The notes: generated by a model from the letters alone, not told the origin. 64,000 nucleotides of DNA from a bacterium (GCA_018062085.1 JAGOSY010000018.1:49280-113279), one strand, 5' to 3'. Positions 17,904 through 27,079 are shown, counted from the first letter of the stretch. Numbers and translations: made by a program.

Positions 17904-18425
17904 ATGAATAAAGCAGAACTTGTAAATGTAGTAGCTAAGGCTACTGGTCAATCAAAACTGAGTGTACAAAATACCGTTGCTTCTCTTCTCCATTCGTTAA
18001 CCTCAGCGTTGGCTAAAGGCGAGAGAGTAACTTTGGTTGGATTCGGCACCTTTGAGCGTCGTCAAAGACAAGCTCGATTTGGCGTCAATCCACAAAATCC
18101 CAAGCAAAAGCTGAAGATTGAAGCAGCCAAAGTGCCTGTTTTCAGAGCCGGTCAAGAACTCAAAGACATTACTGACGGCAAGGCTAAAATGCCTGCTATG
18201 CCTAAATCAGTAGCGGCACCTGAAGCTAAGGCTGAACCGAAGAAAGCAGCCAAGCCAGCAGCTAAGGCTAAACCAGCCAAGAAAGCGGCTGCTAAAAAGT
18301 CTGTAGCAAAAAAATCTACAGCTAAGAAGCCTGTGGCTAAGAAAGCTGCAGCTAAACCAGCTAAGAAGGCGGTAGCTAAAAAGCCTGTAGCAAAGAAGCC
18401 AGTGGCTAAGAAGAAAAAACGCTAA
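17904..18425 (+). CDS. HU-family DNA-binding protein with Lys/Ala-rich histone-H1-like tail
   Basis: About 173 residues from ATG 17904 (TAGGT upstream); a GTG at 17880 would add eight unneeded residues. Residues 1-92 are a complete HU/IHF fold: NKAELVNVVAKATG, ERVTLVGFGTFERRQR and GVNPQNPKQKLKIEAAKVPVFRAGQELK. The remaining ~80 residues are a low-complexity tail of AKPA, AKKPV and KSVAKK units, strongly basic and lacking acidic residues except near its start. HU wraps and bends DNA in the nucleoid. Such tails, known in some Actinobacteria and Deinococcus, add non-specific DNA compaction. A strong terminator follows. Confidence 0.95.
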   Translation: MNKAELVNVVAKATGQSKLSVQNTVASLLHSLTSALAKGERVTLVGFGTFERRQRQARFGVNPQNPKQKLKIEAAKVPVFRAGQELKDITDGKAKMPAMPKSVAAPEAKAEPKKAAKPAAKAKPAKKAAAKKSVAKKSTAKKPVAKKAAAKPAKKAVAKKPVAKKPVAKKKKR

Positions 18426-18464
18426 CTTTTAGCTAAGTCTCTAAGTTATCTATAAATTGCAAAG

Positions 18465-18500
18465 GAGAGAGAGCTTAGGTTCTCTCTCTCTTGTTAGGTT
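18465..18500. terminator. Intrinsic terminator between convergent genes
   Basis: GAGAGAGAG (18465-18473) pairs perfectly with CTCTCTCTC (18482-18490) around an 8-base loop, followed by a T-rich stretch (TTGTTAGGTTTTT). It sits between the HU gene (plus) and the CPBP protease gene (minus) and can serve the HU gene. Confidence 0.75.
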
Positions 18501-18505
18501 TTTAG

Positions 18506-19114
18506 CTATGTCTTGATATAGCGCAGCACGTTGATGCTAATCAGATTTACCAGGGCGTGGGCTGCCACCGGGGCAAATATTGAACCAGTGCTGGCCATGA
18601 GAAAGCTCATCACTAGGCCCACGCCAAAGGCCCAAAGGGCATAGGGATAGTAATAGAAAGAGGGTAGGTGCGCTAAGCCAAAGCATATAGATGATGTGGC
18701 AATGCCGCCGCTGGCTTCGACCACGCCGCGAAAGAAAACTTCTTCACAGAAGCCCGAGGCGAGTGAGAGTAAGACACTGTCAGCAAAAGTTAGTTGGCCA
18801 AATATTGGAATCATTTCGTGCTTGAGAAGGTCATGCATCGATTGGAAAATAAAGAGGCGATGAGCTAACTTTTGCGATAGATAGAGAATCGCCATATTGA
18901 TAGTAGAAATTGCCAGGCCAGCAGAAATGCCCCAAAGCAGTGTGGCTAAATTGAATTTGAAGAGGGCGCGTAAATCAATTTCACCAAAATAGCACCAGGC
19001 TGTGGTGGCAAGCAGTAGCAGTGCTTCTATAGCGATGCTTACTGTAACTATAGTTTGTCTATCGAATGGCTCTTCGCTTTGGTCTGCTAGCTTATAGCGC
19101 TCAGGTCTTAGCAT
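18506..19114 (-). CDS. CPBP-family intramembrane metalloprotease
   Basis: About 202 residues from ATG 19114, with GGAGG 12 bases upstream; an in-frame TTG at 19126 directly abuts that GGAGG and is unlikely. About six membrane segments carry the family motifs: EExxxR in GFCEEVFFRGVVEA, then FGLAHLP, and AAHALVNL near the end. These provide the glutamates and histidines of the active site. CPBP proteases (Abi/CAAX type) cleave membrane proteins; the substrate is unknown. The start lies inside the truB 3' end (14-base overlap), so it is the last gene of the rimP-truB operon. Confidence 0.88.
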   Translation of the reverse strand: MLRPERYKLADQSEEPFDRQTIVTVSIAIEALLLLATTAWCYFGEIDLRALFKFNLATLLWGISAGLAISTINMAILYLSQKLAHRLFIFQSMHDLLKHEMIPIFGQLTFADSVLLSLASGFCEEVFFRGVVEASGGIATSSICFGLAHLPSFYYYPYALWAFGVGLVMSFLMASTGSIFAPVAAHALVNLISINVLRYIKT

Positions 19115-20075
19115 TGCTAAAGACAACCTCCGGGCTAATTACACAAAGGTTTTGCGGCGCATCTATAGTATTGATTTGGCCCACCAGGGTGCTGGTTTGC
19201 TCGGGGTTGTCTTGGCGAATTAAGACAAACTGTGATTCGGAAAAATTGCTAGTTGTATTCAGCGGTAGGGGCATACTTACTTTTTGACCCATGCAAAACT
19301 TACCGATCTGCTCTGGGGTACAGATTATTTGGCTAAGAGGAAGAGCCCTCTCTACAGGGTACATGGCTGCCAGCAAGGGCTCACGCCCCAGTGCTTTTAG
19401 TTCGGTCAGTTGTTCAAATGTTTTAGCTTCAGCAATAGTAAAAGAGCCCGAGCGTTCTCGCACTAGTGATTTTAAAGTGCCGCCTAAACCAAGAGCAGCT
19501 CCTAGGTCTCGCGCGATGGAGCGAATATAAGTACCCTTTGAACAGTCAATGCGAGCTGTCACCACCGGTAGGGCAATATCAACTAAGGCTATTTCGTTGA
19601 TGGTCACTTGCCTGGTTGGTATTTCAATACCGAGAGCAGCTAGGTCGGCTCCTGAGCGAGCAAGGTTGTAGAGCCGTTCTCCTTTTACGTGAATGGCGCT
19701 ATAAATTGGTGGAATTTGGTTGATTTCACCAGAGAATTTTTGCAGCTCAGAGGCGATCTGAGCATTTGTTAGAGTTGATGGTACGGGCTTACTCTCGATT
19801 ACGGCCCCTTCCATGTCATCAGTTTCTGTTTGCACGCCTAGTAATATTTCGGCTAAGTAGGCTTTGTCATCACTAAGAAAGCGCAATAGGCGGCAAGCCT
19901 TGCCCACGGCTACTACCATCACTCCTGATGCTAACGGGTCAAGGGTGCCAGCGTGGCCAACCTGTTTTATAGCCGTGAGCTTGCGCACCCGGGCAACAAC
20001 GTCGTGTGAGGTTATGCCAACCGGTTTGATGATATTGAAAAAGCCGTTTACTTCGGCCTCAGGCTCAGACTTCAC
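19101..20075 (-). CDS. truB: tRNA pseudouridine(55) synthase
   Basis: The protein has 324 residues and a GTG start at 20075. It has the TruB catalytic motif GHAGTLDPLASGVM with the nucleophilic Asp, preceded by FNIIKPVGITSHDVV. RIDCSKGTYIRSIARDLG lies further along. It makes pseudouridine 55 in the T loop of tRNAs. It overlaps rbfA by 11 bases upstream and the CPBP gene by 14 bases downstream, indicating coupled translation. Confidence 0.96.
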   Translation of the reverse strand: MKSEPEAEVNGFFNIIKPVGITSHDVVARVRKLTAIKQVGHAGTLDPLASGVMVVAVGKACRLLRFLSDDKAYLAEILLGVQTETDDMEGAVIESKPVPSTLTNAQIASELQKFSGEINQIPPIYSAIHVKGERLYNLARSGADLAALGIEIPTRQVTINEIALVDIALPVVTARIDCSKGTYIRSIARDLGAALGLGGTLKSLVRERSGSFTIAEAKTFEQLTELKALGREPLLAAMYPVERALPLSQIICTPEQIGKFCMGQKVSMPLPLNTTSNFSESQFVLIRQDNPEQTSTLVGQINTIDAPQNLCVISPEVVFSNAKT

Positions 20076-20499
20076 CGCGAGAAATTTTGCCGAGCAGGTC
20101 AGTTACTTTTGAGCCGCGCTCGAGAGAAGTATCGAGCTTGAAGACCATTTCGGGGGCGAAGCGCAAACCAAGTCTTCTGCAAATTTCACCGCGAATAAAA
20201 CCTGATTGTTCGTTTAAACACTCAACTACTTTTTCAGCGGCTAAATCGGCAGCAGCTGCTGCACTAACTTGTGGCTTCTGTTCAGCTTGGTCTTCGGCCT
20301 TGCCAGCAGGTACTGCTTCAGCCTTAGCCGGAGCAAATACAGATATGTGAATTTTGGTTGAGCGCAAATCAGAAGTACATTCGACTTCTGTTATTGATAT
20401 CAAGCCTGTTAGACGCTCGTCTCTAAGATCACGCTGAATCATTTCAGCTAGTTCTTTCTTGATTGATTGAGAAACTCTCAAGGCACGCTCAGCTGTCAT
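20065..20499 (-). CDS. rbfA: Ribosome-binding factor A
   Basis: The protein has 144 residues. The RbfA KH-like fold is recognisable from RVSQSIKKELAEMIQRDLRD, GLISITEVECTSDLRSTKIHISVF and FIRGEICRRLGLRFAPEMVFKLD. An Ala/Glu/Lys-rich insert of about 25 residues (about 58-82) separates the central strand from the following helix, longer than in typical RbfA. It acts in maturation of the 30S subunit, on the 16S 5' end. It lies 21 bases after infB, with truB overlapping its end. Confidence 0.93.
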   Translation of the reverse strand: MTAERALRVSQSIKKELAEMIQRDLRDERLTGLISITEVECTSDLRSTKIHISVFAPAKAEAVPAGKAEDQAEQKPQVSAAAAADLAAEKVVECLNEQSGFIRGEICRRLGLRFAPEMVFKLDTSLERGSKVTDLLGKISRGEV

Positions 20500-20520
20500 G
20501 GCAACCTTTATATTTAGTTG

Positions 20521-23475
20521 TTAGTTATTAGGAATATCAGTACGTCTGGTTTCGGTAATGATGAAGAAGTTGACCTTATCGCCCATTTGCAAGTCAGTGA
20601 ATTTCTCGAAGCTCATACCACATTCGAAACCAGTAGCAACTTCTTTGACGTCGTCTTTGAAGCGCTTCAGTGTTTCTAGCTTGCCTTCCCATATCTGCGT
20701 ACCGCCGCGTTCGATGCGGGCGATGGCACCACGTTGAACTTTACCGCTCAACACCATACATCCTGCAATCATCGTACCTTTGCCAACTTTGAAGACTTGT
20801 CTGACTTCGGCTTGACCGATGTTGACCTCTTCTCTGATTGGTTTGAGCAGACCTTGAATAGCCTTGGTTAAATCGTCAGTGATCTGATAGATGATGCTAT
20901 AGGTGCGAATATCTACACCGTTGGCGTCAGCTACACTGCTGGCGTTCTGGTCTGGTTGAACGTTGAAACCAACGACAATGGCATTTGAAGAAGCTGCGAG
21001 GTTGACGTCGTTTTCTGAAATTGCACCAGATGCAGTGCGCAGTACGCGCACCTGAACTTCTGAAGAAGTTAGTTTGCGAATTTGATCGGCAATTGCTTCT
21101 GCAGTACCTTGAACGTCGGCTTTGACGATAACGTTCAAGTCTTTCACTTCACCGGCTTCAATCATCTCGTGCAGAGATTCAAGGGTAACGTGGTGATGCG
21201 AACGAGCTTCTGGGCTGCGGCGTGACTCGGCAATAACTTTCATTGCCTGAGAATCGCTTACGACTTCAAAACGATCACCGGCTTGCGGTACTTCATCAAG
21301 ACCAAGTACTTCAACAGGCATTGAAGGACCGGCAGCCTTTACTCTTTGACCGCGGTCATCAAATAGCGCCCGCACTCTGCCACATTTGCTACCGGCAACA
21401 ATAAAATCGCCTTCGCGTAATGTGCCATTTTCAACAAGGGCGGTGGCAACAGCACCTTTACCGCGTGAAAGTTCGGCTTCAATTATGACGCCAACAGCTG
21501 GTTTGTCAGGGTTCGCACGCAAATCGAGAATGTCAGACACTAGCAAGATCATCTCAAGCAGCTCATCTAAACCAGTACGCTTCTTGGCCGATACCATGCA
21601 AGTTACCGTGTCGCCTCCAAACTTCTCAGCGACCAGATCATAAGTCATCAATTGATTGAGAACGCGATCAGGATCAGCTTCGTGTTTATCGACTTTGTTT
21701 ACAGCCACAATAATTTGCACACCGGCTGCTTTAGCGTGGTCGATGGCTTCAATGGTTTGTGGCATAACACCGTCGTCGGCTGCTACTACCAAGATAGCGA
21801 TGTCAGTGACTTTTGCTCCCCGAGCACGCATAGCTGTGAAAGCTTCGTGGCCCGGTGTATCAAGGAAGACAATTTGGCGCATATGGCCTTCTTTGTCTGG
21901 TACTTCAACGTGATAGGCGCCAATGTGTTGGGTGATACCACCGTGCTCCGCATCGGTAAGCAAGAACTTTGTTTGTCTGATGGCATCAAGCAAACTGGTT
22001 TTGCCGTGGTCAACGTGACCCATGATTGTCACAACTGGTGGACGATTGACTAGAGCGGCTTGCTCTTCTTCGGTCAATTCGGCTACCACTTCAGCTGGTG
22101 CTTCTTCGCCAGTACTTTCTTCAGCAGTAAGTACTTCGTATTCCATTTCTATTGCTAGTTCTTTGGCTAACTCGAACTCAACCATCATGTTGACCGTACG
22201 AGCAATACCTTTCATGAACAGACGTTTGATAACTTCGGTCTCTGGCACACCCATTTTTGCTGCCAGTTCTTGCACTGTAATGTTAGTGGTTATGACAATT
22301 GCTTTTGGCAATTCAGCCACGACTGGTACTTTCTTCTCTTCTTTCTTTGGCGCATGTCTATCTGCTGGGCTAGGTCTATGAGATTTTGGCGGCCTTGGTG
22401 GAGTGGCACGCATTGAAGGCGCTGCCACGCGAGTTGGTACCGATGGAGACATCGGTCTGACTCCAGGACCCCGATTTTGTTGTTCACCTTCGTCTTTAGT
22501 TTCTTTCTTCTTCGGTTTGGTTTCGGGCTTAACTTCTTCTTTAGCTTTGGCAGGTGGTTCTTTGGCTTTGGGCGGTTCAACTACTTGCTTGGCTTTTTGA
22601 GCGTCGAGTTTGCGAATGACTCTTGGTGCAAATTTCGATGAGTCAGACCATTCGTTGCCTGTGGCCCGAGGTTGAAGGGCTGGTAGTTCTTCCTCTTCTT
22701 CAGGCTCTGTCAAGCTTTCAGGTTCAAATGAGAGTGATTGTTCTACCAACTCTTTTACTGTTTCTGCCGCAGGCGGTGAATCTTGTACTGCTCCGCCGTG
22801 GTTTTTACTTGCCTTTGTGCCTGCTTCTGTTCTTGCTGCTATTTCTGTTTTCGCTTCTGTGCCTGCTCCTGATCTCGTTTCTGGGTCGAGTGCTACTTCT
22901 GTGGCTGCATGGCTCGAGGGTTGTGTTTCTTCGCGAGTAGCTGTGACGGTTTGGGCAGGAGCGATAGTAGCTGGCAATGGTTGTCCTTGGCTTGATTGAG
23001 AAGATTGAACTGCTTGGCTGGTCGAGGCTGATTGTCCCCCGGGAGCCCTGTCTGTAGACTGAGCCGTGGAGGCTCCACCTTGAGTGGCATGGGCGGCTGA
23101 AGCGCCAGCCGCATCGCCAATCGGCAAGAAATGTGGCTGAGGAATAGTACCGTCAGCATTTGGTCGCTCTGGTCTGTAACGAGAGAGCACTCGTGGTTTC
23201 ACTGCCGCTGGTTGCGGTGGTGGCGGTGCGGCTGCTTTGGTGGTGGTGGCTTTGCCCGGTTGAGGTGTTGTTTTTGCCATTTTGCCCTTTTCAGCGCCTT
23301 CTGGCTGCTGCTTCTTCTTCGAGAACGCAGCTATTACTTTGTCCTGGCCGATTTTGTCTACAGTGCTGGAGTGGCTCTTGATGTCATAACCAAGCTCGCG
23401 CAAGGTGTTGATAATGTCCTGGTTAGGAACGTTCATCTTGCGCGCCAACTCATAGATTCGAACTCTGTCGTCCAT
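20521..23475 (-). CDS. infB: Translation initiation factor IF-2
   Basis: The protein has 984 residues, long as in cyanobacterial-type IF-2. It has an IF2-N domain (VRIYELARKMNVPNQDIINT) and then about 330 residues of Ala/Gln/Pro/Lys/Glu-rich disordered linker. A second IF2-N repeat follows (ITVQELAAKMGVPETEVIKR). The GTPase domain has GHVDHGKTSLLDA, DTPGHEAFTAM and NKVDK. Domains II-IV follow, ending near FECGMSFEKFTDLQMGD. It places initiator tRNA on the 30S subunit. It begins immediately after ylxR. Confidence 0.97.
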   Translation of the reverse strand: MDDRVRIYELARKMNVPNQDIINTLRELGYDIKSHSSTVDKIGQDKVIAAFSKKKQQPEGAEKGKMAKTTPQPGKATTTKAAAPPPPQPAAVKPRVLSRYRPERPNADGTIPQPHFLPIGDAAGASAAHATQGGASTAQSTDRAPGGQSASTSQAVQSSQSSQGQPLPATIAPAQTVTATREETQPSSHAATEVALDPETRSGAGTEAKTEIAARTEAGTKASKNHGGAVQDSPPAAETVKELVEQSLSFEPESLTEPEEEEELPALQPRATGNEWSDSSKFAPRVIRKLDAQKAKQVVEPPKAKEPPAKAKEEVKPETKPKKKETKDEGEQQNRGPGVRPMSPSVPTRVAAPSMRATPPRPPKSHRPSPADRHAPKKEEKKVPVVAELPKAIVITTNITVQELAAKMGVPETEVIKRLFMKGIARTVNMMVEFELAKELAIEMEYEVLTAEESTGEEAPAEVVAELTEEEQAALVNRPPVVTIMGHVDHGKTSLLDAIRQTKFLLTDAEHGGITQHIGAYHVEVPDKEGHMRQIVFLDTPGHEAFTAMRARGAKVTDIAILVVAADDGVMPQTIEAIDHAKAAGVQIIVAVNKVDKHEADPDRVLNQLMTYDLVAEKFGGDTVTCMVSAKKRTGLDELLEMILLVSDILDLRANPDKPAVGVIIEAELSRGKGAVATALVENGTLREGDFIVAGSKCGRVRALFDDRGQRVKAAGPSMPVEVLGLDEVPQAGDRFEVVSDSQAMKVIAESRRSPEARSHHHVTLESLHEMIEAGEVKDLNVIVKADVQGTAEAIADQIRKLTSSEVQVRVLRTASGAISENDVNLAASSNAIVVGFNVQPDQNASSVADANGVDIRTYSIIYQITDDLTKAIQGLLKPIREEVNIGQAEVRQVFKVGKGTMIAGCMVLSGKVQRGAIARIERGGTQIWEGKLETLKRFKDDVKEVATGFECGMSFEKFTDLQMGDKVNFFIITETRRTDIPNN

Positions 23476-23853
23476 TCAGCCCTCTCCGTGTCTCTGAGTA
23501 TTTTGGCATGTTTTTACAGGATCTGTGCATTCTCGCCACAGTGCCTGGATAAGTTGTGCTTCAAGCGGCCAAGCCACTTTGCGCCAACTCGCTACACCCT
23601 TCTTCCTGCGGCCTTCTAGGGCGTGTTTCAATTTCGTATTCTTTAGTGCCATTTCGAGACATTGCGAAGAACGGCAAAGATATGCTGAGCGACCCGATAG
23701 CTTTTGGCCGGTCTTTTCTCCGGCCTCTTTCGCTATCGATGAACTCGAGTTTACTTCGAGCTTGGCTGAAGCAAAGTCGTAAGTAAGCCTGATTAGCTCA
23801 TTGCTTTCAGTCAGCTTACGACATGCCACACACAGTCTCAGTTTTGCTTTCAA
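23476..23853 (-). CDS. ylxR: YlxR-family RNA-binding protein
   Basis: The protein has 125 residues and a TTG start. It carries the YlxR/DUF448 signature: LCVACRKLTESNELIRL near the N-terminus, then GRSAYLCRSSQCLEMALK. The family gene usually lies between nusA and infB and binds RNA; in some bacteria it acts as a nucleoid-associated regulator. The tail beyond residue 95 is longer than usual and of low similarity. It is 20 bases after nusA and abuts infB with no gap. Confidence 0.88.
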   Translation of the reverse strand: MKAKLRLCVACRKLTESNELIRLTYDFASAKLEVNSSSSIAKEAGEKTGQKLSGRSAYLCRSSQCLEMALKNTKLKHALEGRRKKGVASWRKVAWPLEAQLIQALWRECTDPVKTCQNTQRHGEG

Positions 23854-23873
23854 TACGTAGCTCGTGGCCTTCT

Positions 23874-25007
23874 TTATGTTGTGAGCTCGTCAAGGGTCTG
23901 GTTCATGCTGCGGAAGGATCCACCTGCTTGACTTTCAGACTTAATGTCGATTTTCCAGCCGGTCAGCTTAGCTGCCAGTCTGACGTTTTGACCACCACGG
24001 CCAATCGCTAAGCTCAGCTGGTCGTCCGGAACGATTACTTCAGCACGACGCCCGGCATTTTCTTGTTGCTCTTCGTAGAGGGCTACAGTGGTGATGCGAG
24101 CGGGTGAAAGTGCGTTAGAGATATAGTCGACAGGGTCAGTAGAGTAGCGAATCACGTCGATTTTCTCGTTGCGTAATTCTGCCACTACGTTTTGAATACG
24201 CACACCGCGAGTACCGATACAGGCACCGACTGGGTCAACGTCAGAATCTTCAGAATGCACAGCAATTTTTGTACGGTAGCCAGCTTCTCTGGCAATTGAC
24301 TTGATTTCTACAGTGCTGTCTTCAATTTCAGGCACATAAAGTTCAAATAATTCGCGCACTAGCTCAGGGTGAGCTTGGGAGACGATTATTTGAGGAACGC
24401 GGCCGGTATCTCTCAATTCAAGTACATAGACACGCACTCTGTTGCCGACTCTGTAAGTCTCACCGGGGAGCTGTTCGCGGCTTGGCATGCAGCCTTCGAC
24501 GCGACCAAGGTTGACGATGACGTTATTGCGTGAATTGCTGATCACTTCGATACGCTCGATTTGACCAGTGGTACAGCTGCCTTTGCGAGCCTCGAATTCT
24601 TTCTTAATTAATTCTTTTTCGGCTTCTCGCAAGCGCTGAGTGATTAGCTGCTTGGCGGTTTGAGCGGCAATGCGGCCAAACTCAGAAAAGTCTTGGGGGG
24701 TGACTTCAATTTCGAGAACTTCGCCAACTGTGACGTCAGGAATTAAGTCTTGAGCATCACCCAGGCTGATTTCGTGATATTCGTTCGAAACTTTGTCTAC
24801 TACTTCTTTCGGGGCAAAAATGCCGATTTCACCAGTTTCGGTGTCGAAGATTGCTCTAACACCTTCCACGTCGTGATCTGGCACTTTCTTTTTGTAGGCC
24901 GCAACAATGGCGTCGCAAACATAAGAGATGAATTCCTCTTGGGGAATATTGCGATCCCTTTCTAGCTCCTCAGCAGCTTCAAGGAGTTTGTCGCCAATTT
25001 TAATCAC
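23874..25007 (-). CDS. nusA: Transcription termination/antitermination factor NusA
   Basis: The protein has 377 residues, the short form without C-terminal acidic repeats. An N-terminal polymerase-binding domain (1-125), an S1 domain (about 135-200; TGQIERIEVISNSRNNVIVNLG) and KH1/KH2 follow in order. The KH region includes DPVGACIGTRGVRIQNVVAEL and LAIGRGGQNVRLAAKLTGW. It modulates pausing, termination and rRNA antitermination. Its start overlaps the rimP end by 8 bases. Confidence 0.96.
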   Translation of the reverse strand: MIKIGDKLLEAAEELERDRNIPQEEFISYVCDAIVAAYKKKVPDHDVEGVRAIFDTETGEIGIFAPKEVVDKVSNEYHEISLGDAQDLIPDVTVGEVLEIEVTPQDFSEFGRIAAQTAKQLITQRLREAEKELIKKEFEARKGSCTTGQIERIEVISNSRNNVIVNLGRVEGCMPSREQLPGETYRVGNRVRVYVLELRDTGRVPQIIVSQAHPELVRELFELYVPEIEDSTVEIKSIAREAGYRTKIAVHSEDSDVDPVGACIGTRGVRIQNVVAELRNEKIDVIRYSTDPVDYISNALSPARITTVALYEEQQENAGRRAEVIVPDDQLSLAIGRGGQNVRLAAKLTGWKIDIKSESQAGGSFRSMNQTLDELTT

Positions 25008-25707
25008 GTTCTACCTCCACCTTATTTGGTTTTTCGTCAACTTCGTCAGCCCCGGCTTCTGCGCTTAGGTCAATTGCTATTTCAGTTATATTTTCGGCAG
25101 CAATTTCTTTGAATTTCTTCTGCAGATCGGGATAGAGTCTAATTTGTATTATTTGCTTGAGAGCAACTTTGAGCTCTTTTACGGGCTCTTGTGACACCTT
25201 GTTGGCAGCATGTTTTTTGCTGTTCTTGCTTTTGGTCGGAGCACTTTGAATCGGTCCGATTTCGCTCAGCTTGAAGGTTTCGTCAGCGAAACTAACTAGA
25301 CGAGCTATGAAATGTTGTCCGTAGGGATCGGCCCCTACATTGGTTTTGGTCTTAATCTCAACTTTGCGGCCCGTGAACAATTTGTATTCACGTTCACTCT
25401 TTAGAATGCGATCTATGCCAGGGCTTGAGACATCTAACAAAAATGGGCCGTGGAAGAAATCAAGGCTGTCGGCAATTACATCGATTCTGCTGTCAAGCTC
25501 TCTACTAACTTTCTCGCAGTCGCTCAGGCCGACACTTCCACCTGGATTGTAGATAGTTATTTCAACAATTTTTTGTCTGCCGTGCTGGCCGAAATGAATA
25601 TCGACTAGCTCAAAGCCCAGCCCTTTAACCACTTCTTCGGTTAGGTCTGTAACCTTTTTTATGGCTTCATTATCGTTTTTGTTATTAGGGTTTTTGCTAT
25701 CTGGCAT
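25000..25707 (-). CDS. rimP: Ribosome maturation factor RimP
   Basis: The protein has 235 residues. The N-terminal domain has GFELVDIHFGQHGRQKIVEI and the DCEKVSRELDSRID helix. The centre shows DVSSPGIDRILKSEREYKLFTGRKVEI. The C-terminal SH3-like part carries a Lys-rich insert (TKSKNSKKHAANKV) and an acidic end, making it longer than usual (about 150-180). It is first in the rimP-nusA-ylxR-infB-rbfA-truB-CPBP operon; small hairpins lie upstream. Confidence 0.92.
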   Translation of the reverse strand: MPDSKNPNNKNDNEAIKKVTDLTEEVVKGLGFELVDIHFGQHGRQKIVEITIYNPGGSVGLSDCEKVSRELDSRIDVIADSLDFFHGPFLLDVSSPGIDRILKSEREYKLFTGRKVEIKTKTNVGADPYGQHFIARLVSFADETFKLSEIGPIQSAPTKSKNSKKHAANKVSQEPVKELKVALKQIIQIRLYPDLQKKFKEIAAENITEIAIDLSAEAGADEVDEKPNKVEVERD

Positions 25708-25765
25708 GAATAATGTCTAGAGTGAAATAGCCAAAGTCAATTCGGCGGCAGTAACGGGTTGCCGG

Positions 25766-25817
25766 GTGCAAAATATGCACAAACACAAAAATGCCGTAGG
25801 CTAATTGCATGCCTACG
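25766..25817. promoter_or_regulatory. Two hairpins in the rimP/ybeY divergent spacer
   Basis: GTGCA/TGCAC (25766-25780, 5-base loop) and CGTAGGC/GCCTACG (25795-25817, 9-base loop) are both perfect inverted repeats in the 171-base divergent spacer. Neither has a T-tract. They could be protein-binding sites or leader structures. No clean promoter is visible. Confidence 0.35.
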
Positions 25818-25878
25818 ACTAAAAATTGGTTTTCTATGGCCAAATCCTAACATGTAAGCAAGGAGCACGCAAGAAGAA

Positions 25879-26433
25879 GTGAAGATTGCGTTTCATAACC
25901 GCCAGCGCAAGCTTGAGCTTGATACAGAAGAGTTGCAAGCAGATTACGCGGCTTTGACTGATGGGCTTAGTCAGAATCTATTAAAGCGGCCGCCGCGTTG
26001 GCTACCTAAAAAAGATCTGAAGGCTATTTTCTCGCGGGGTTCTCTTTCTGTGGCGATCGTCTCAGATCGCACCATCCGTCAAATTAACAAAGATTGGCGT
26101 TCTATTAATAAGGCGACTGATGTGCTCTCTTTCCCCTTAGAGCTTACTGAACCGCCGTCTGCAGCACTTGGCTTGCCGCCAGAGGCCATAGCTGAGATGT
26201 TTGAAGACGAACCTGATCAGTGGATAGTGGGCGAAATTATCATTAGTGCCGAAAAGGCTGTGGCCCAAGCTGAGCAATATGGTCATAGTGCTCGTCGAGA
26301 GATGGCCTTTTTGTTTGTGCATGGTTGTTTGCACGTGCTCGGCTTTGATCATATGACTAAAGAAGACGAGAAAGAGATGTTCGGTCGACAGACTGAGATA
26401 TTGAGCCTTGCCGGTTTTAAGCGCGATCCTTAA
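25879..26433 (+). CDS. ybeY: Endoribonuclease YbeY
   Basis: The protein has 184 residues and a GTG start at 25879. The zinc site HGCLHVLGFDH (H-x3-H-x5-H) is intact, preceded by SDRTIRQINKDWRSINKATDVLSFP, the family signature. Lengths of 150-185 are usual. YbeY acts in 16S rRNA 3'-end maturation and ribosome quality control. An insertion around residues 92-115 (PPSAALGLPPEAIAEMFED) is a variable loop. Confidence 0.95.
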   Translation: MKIAFHNRQRKLELDTEELQADYAALTDGLSQNLLKRPPRWLPKKDLKAIFSRGSLSVAIVSDRTIRQINKDWRSINKATDVLSFPLELTEPPSAALGLPPEAIAEMFEDEPDQWIVGEIIISAEKAVAQAEQYGHSARREMAFLFVHGCLHVLGFDHMTKEDEKEMFGRQTEILSLAGFKRDP

Positions 26434-26510
26434 CAATCACTTGGCTAGTGCCCCGGGGCCATAGTTCTGTGCCATGATTAAGTTGGGATTAGGCGTCTAG
26501 GCGTGAGCAA

Positions 26511-27074
26511 ATGACTGAAAATCAAGTAAATCCAGAGTCTGCTGGTCAATCTAATCTATATGATTTCAATCCTGACGGTGAGCAGGTCAAGGTCGTAGAC
26601 GACAGTAGCAAAATTTCGACTGAGGCTGTAAGCGATACTGCCTCGCTTTTTGACAGCAATGCCGCTGCTCCTGAGAATTGGCTCCACAAAAGCGGTCAGG
26701 CCGGTTCAGTGTTTGAGAGCTTCTATCACGCTTTCAATGGACTAGCCCTTGGTTTTCGCCAGCAGCGCAACCTGCGCATTCATACCATCTTAGGTCTTTT
26801 GGTTTTCGCTCTAGCCTTCTACTTAAAAGTAGAACCTTGGCAGTGGATTGCCCTTAGCGTTGCCATTGGTTTTGTCTTTTTTGCCGAATTTGTAAACACA
26901 GCAATCGAGCACATGGTCGATATTCAAGCCAATTATCGCTACCACCTCTCGGCCCGCTACGCCAAAGATACAGCAGCGGCAGCAGTGCTTGTGGCGGCCA
27001 TCACAGCGGTCATTGTCGGTGCCATTGTTTTTCTCCCCAGGCTTTGTTCTCTGGTGACAATGGGCATAATATGA
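26511..27074 (+). CDS. DgkA-family diacylglycerol/undecaprenol kinase
   Basis: The protein has 187 residues. The N-terminal ~70 residues are a polar, disordered extension absent from typical DgkA (about 120 residues). The core has three membrane helices with the family motifs FYHAFNGLALGFRQQRNLRIH, FAEFVNTAIEHMVD and ARYAKDTAAAAVL. The glutamates and Asn of the catalytic site are present. These enzymes phosphorylate diacylglycerol or undecaprenol at the inner membrane. The two substrates cannot be distinguished here; the cell-wall role (undecaprenol) is common outside Proteobacteria. Confidence 0.92.
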   Translation: MTENQVNPESAGQSNLYDFNPDGEQVKVVDDSSKISTEAVSDTASLFDSNAAAPENWLHKSGQAGSVFESFYHAFNGLALGFRQQRNLRIHTILGLLVFALAFYLKVEPWQWIALSVAIGFVFFAEFVNTAIEHMVDIQANYRYHLSARYAKDTAAAAVLVAAITAVIVGAIVFLPRLCSLVTMGII

Positions 27075-27079
27075 GTGTG

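Noticed and set aside
22290..23619. Long open frames on the plus strand and other frames across the infB linker
   Set aside because: They arise from the biased Ala/Glu/Lys/Pro/Gln codons of the IF-2 linker. They read as low-complexity shadows, lack ribosome-binding sites and oppose a certain gene.
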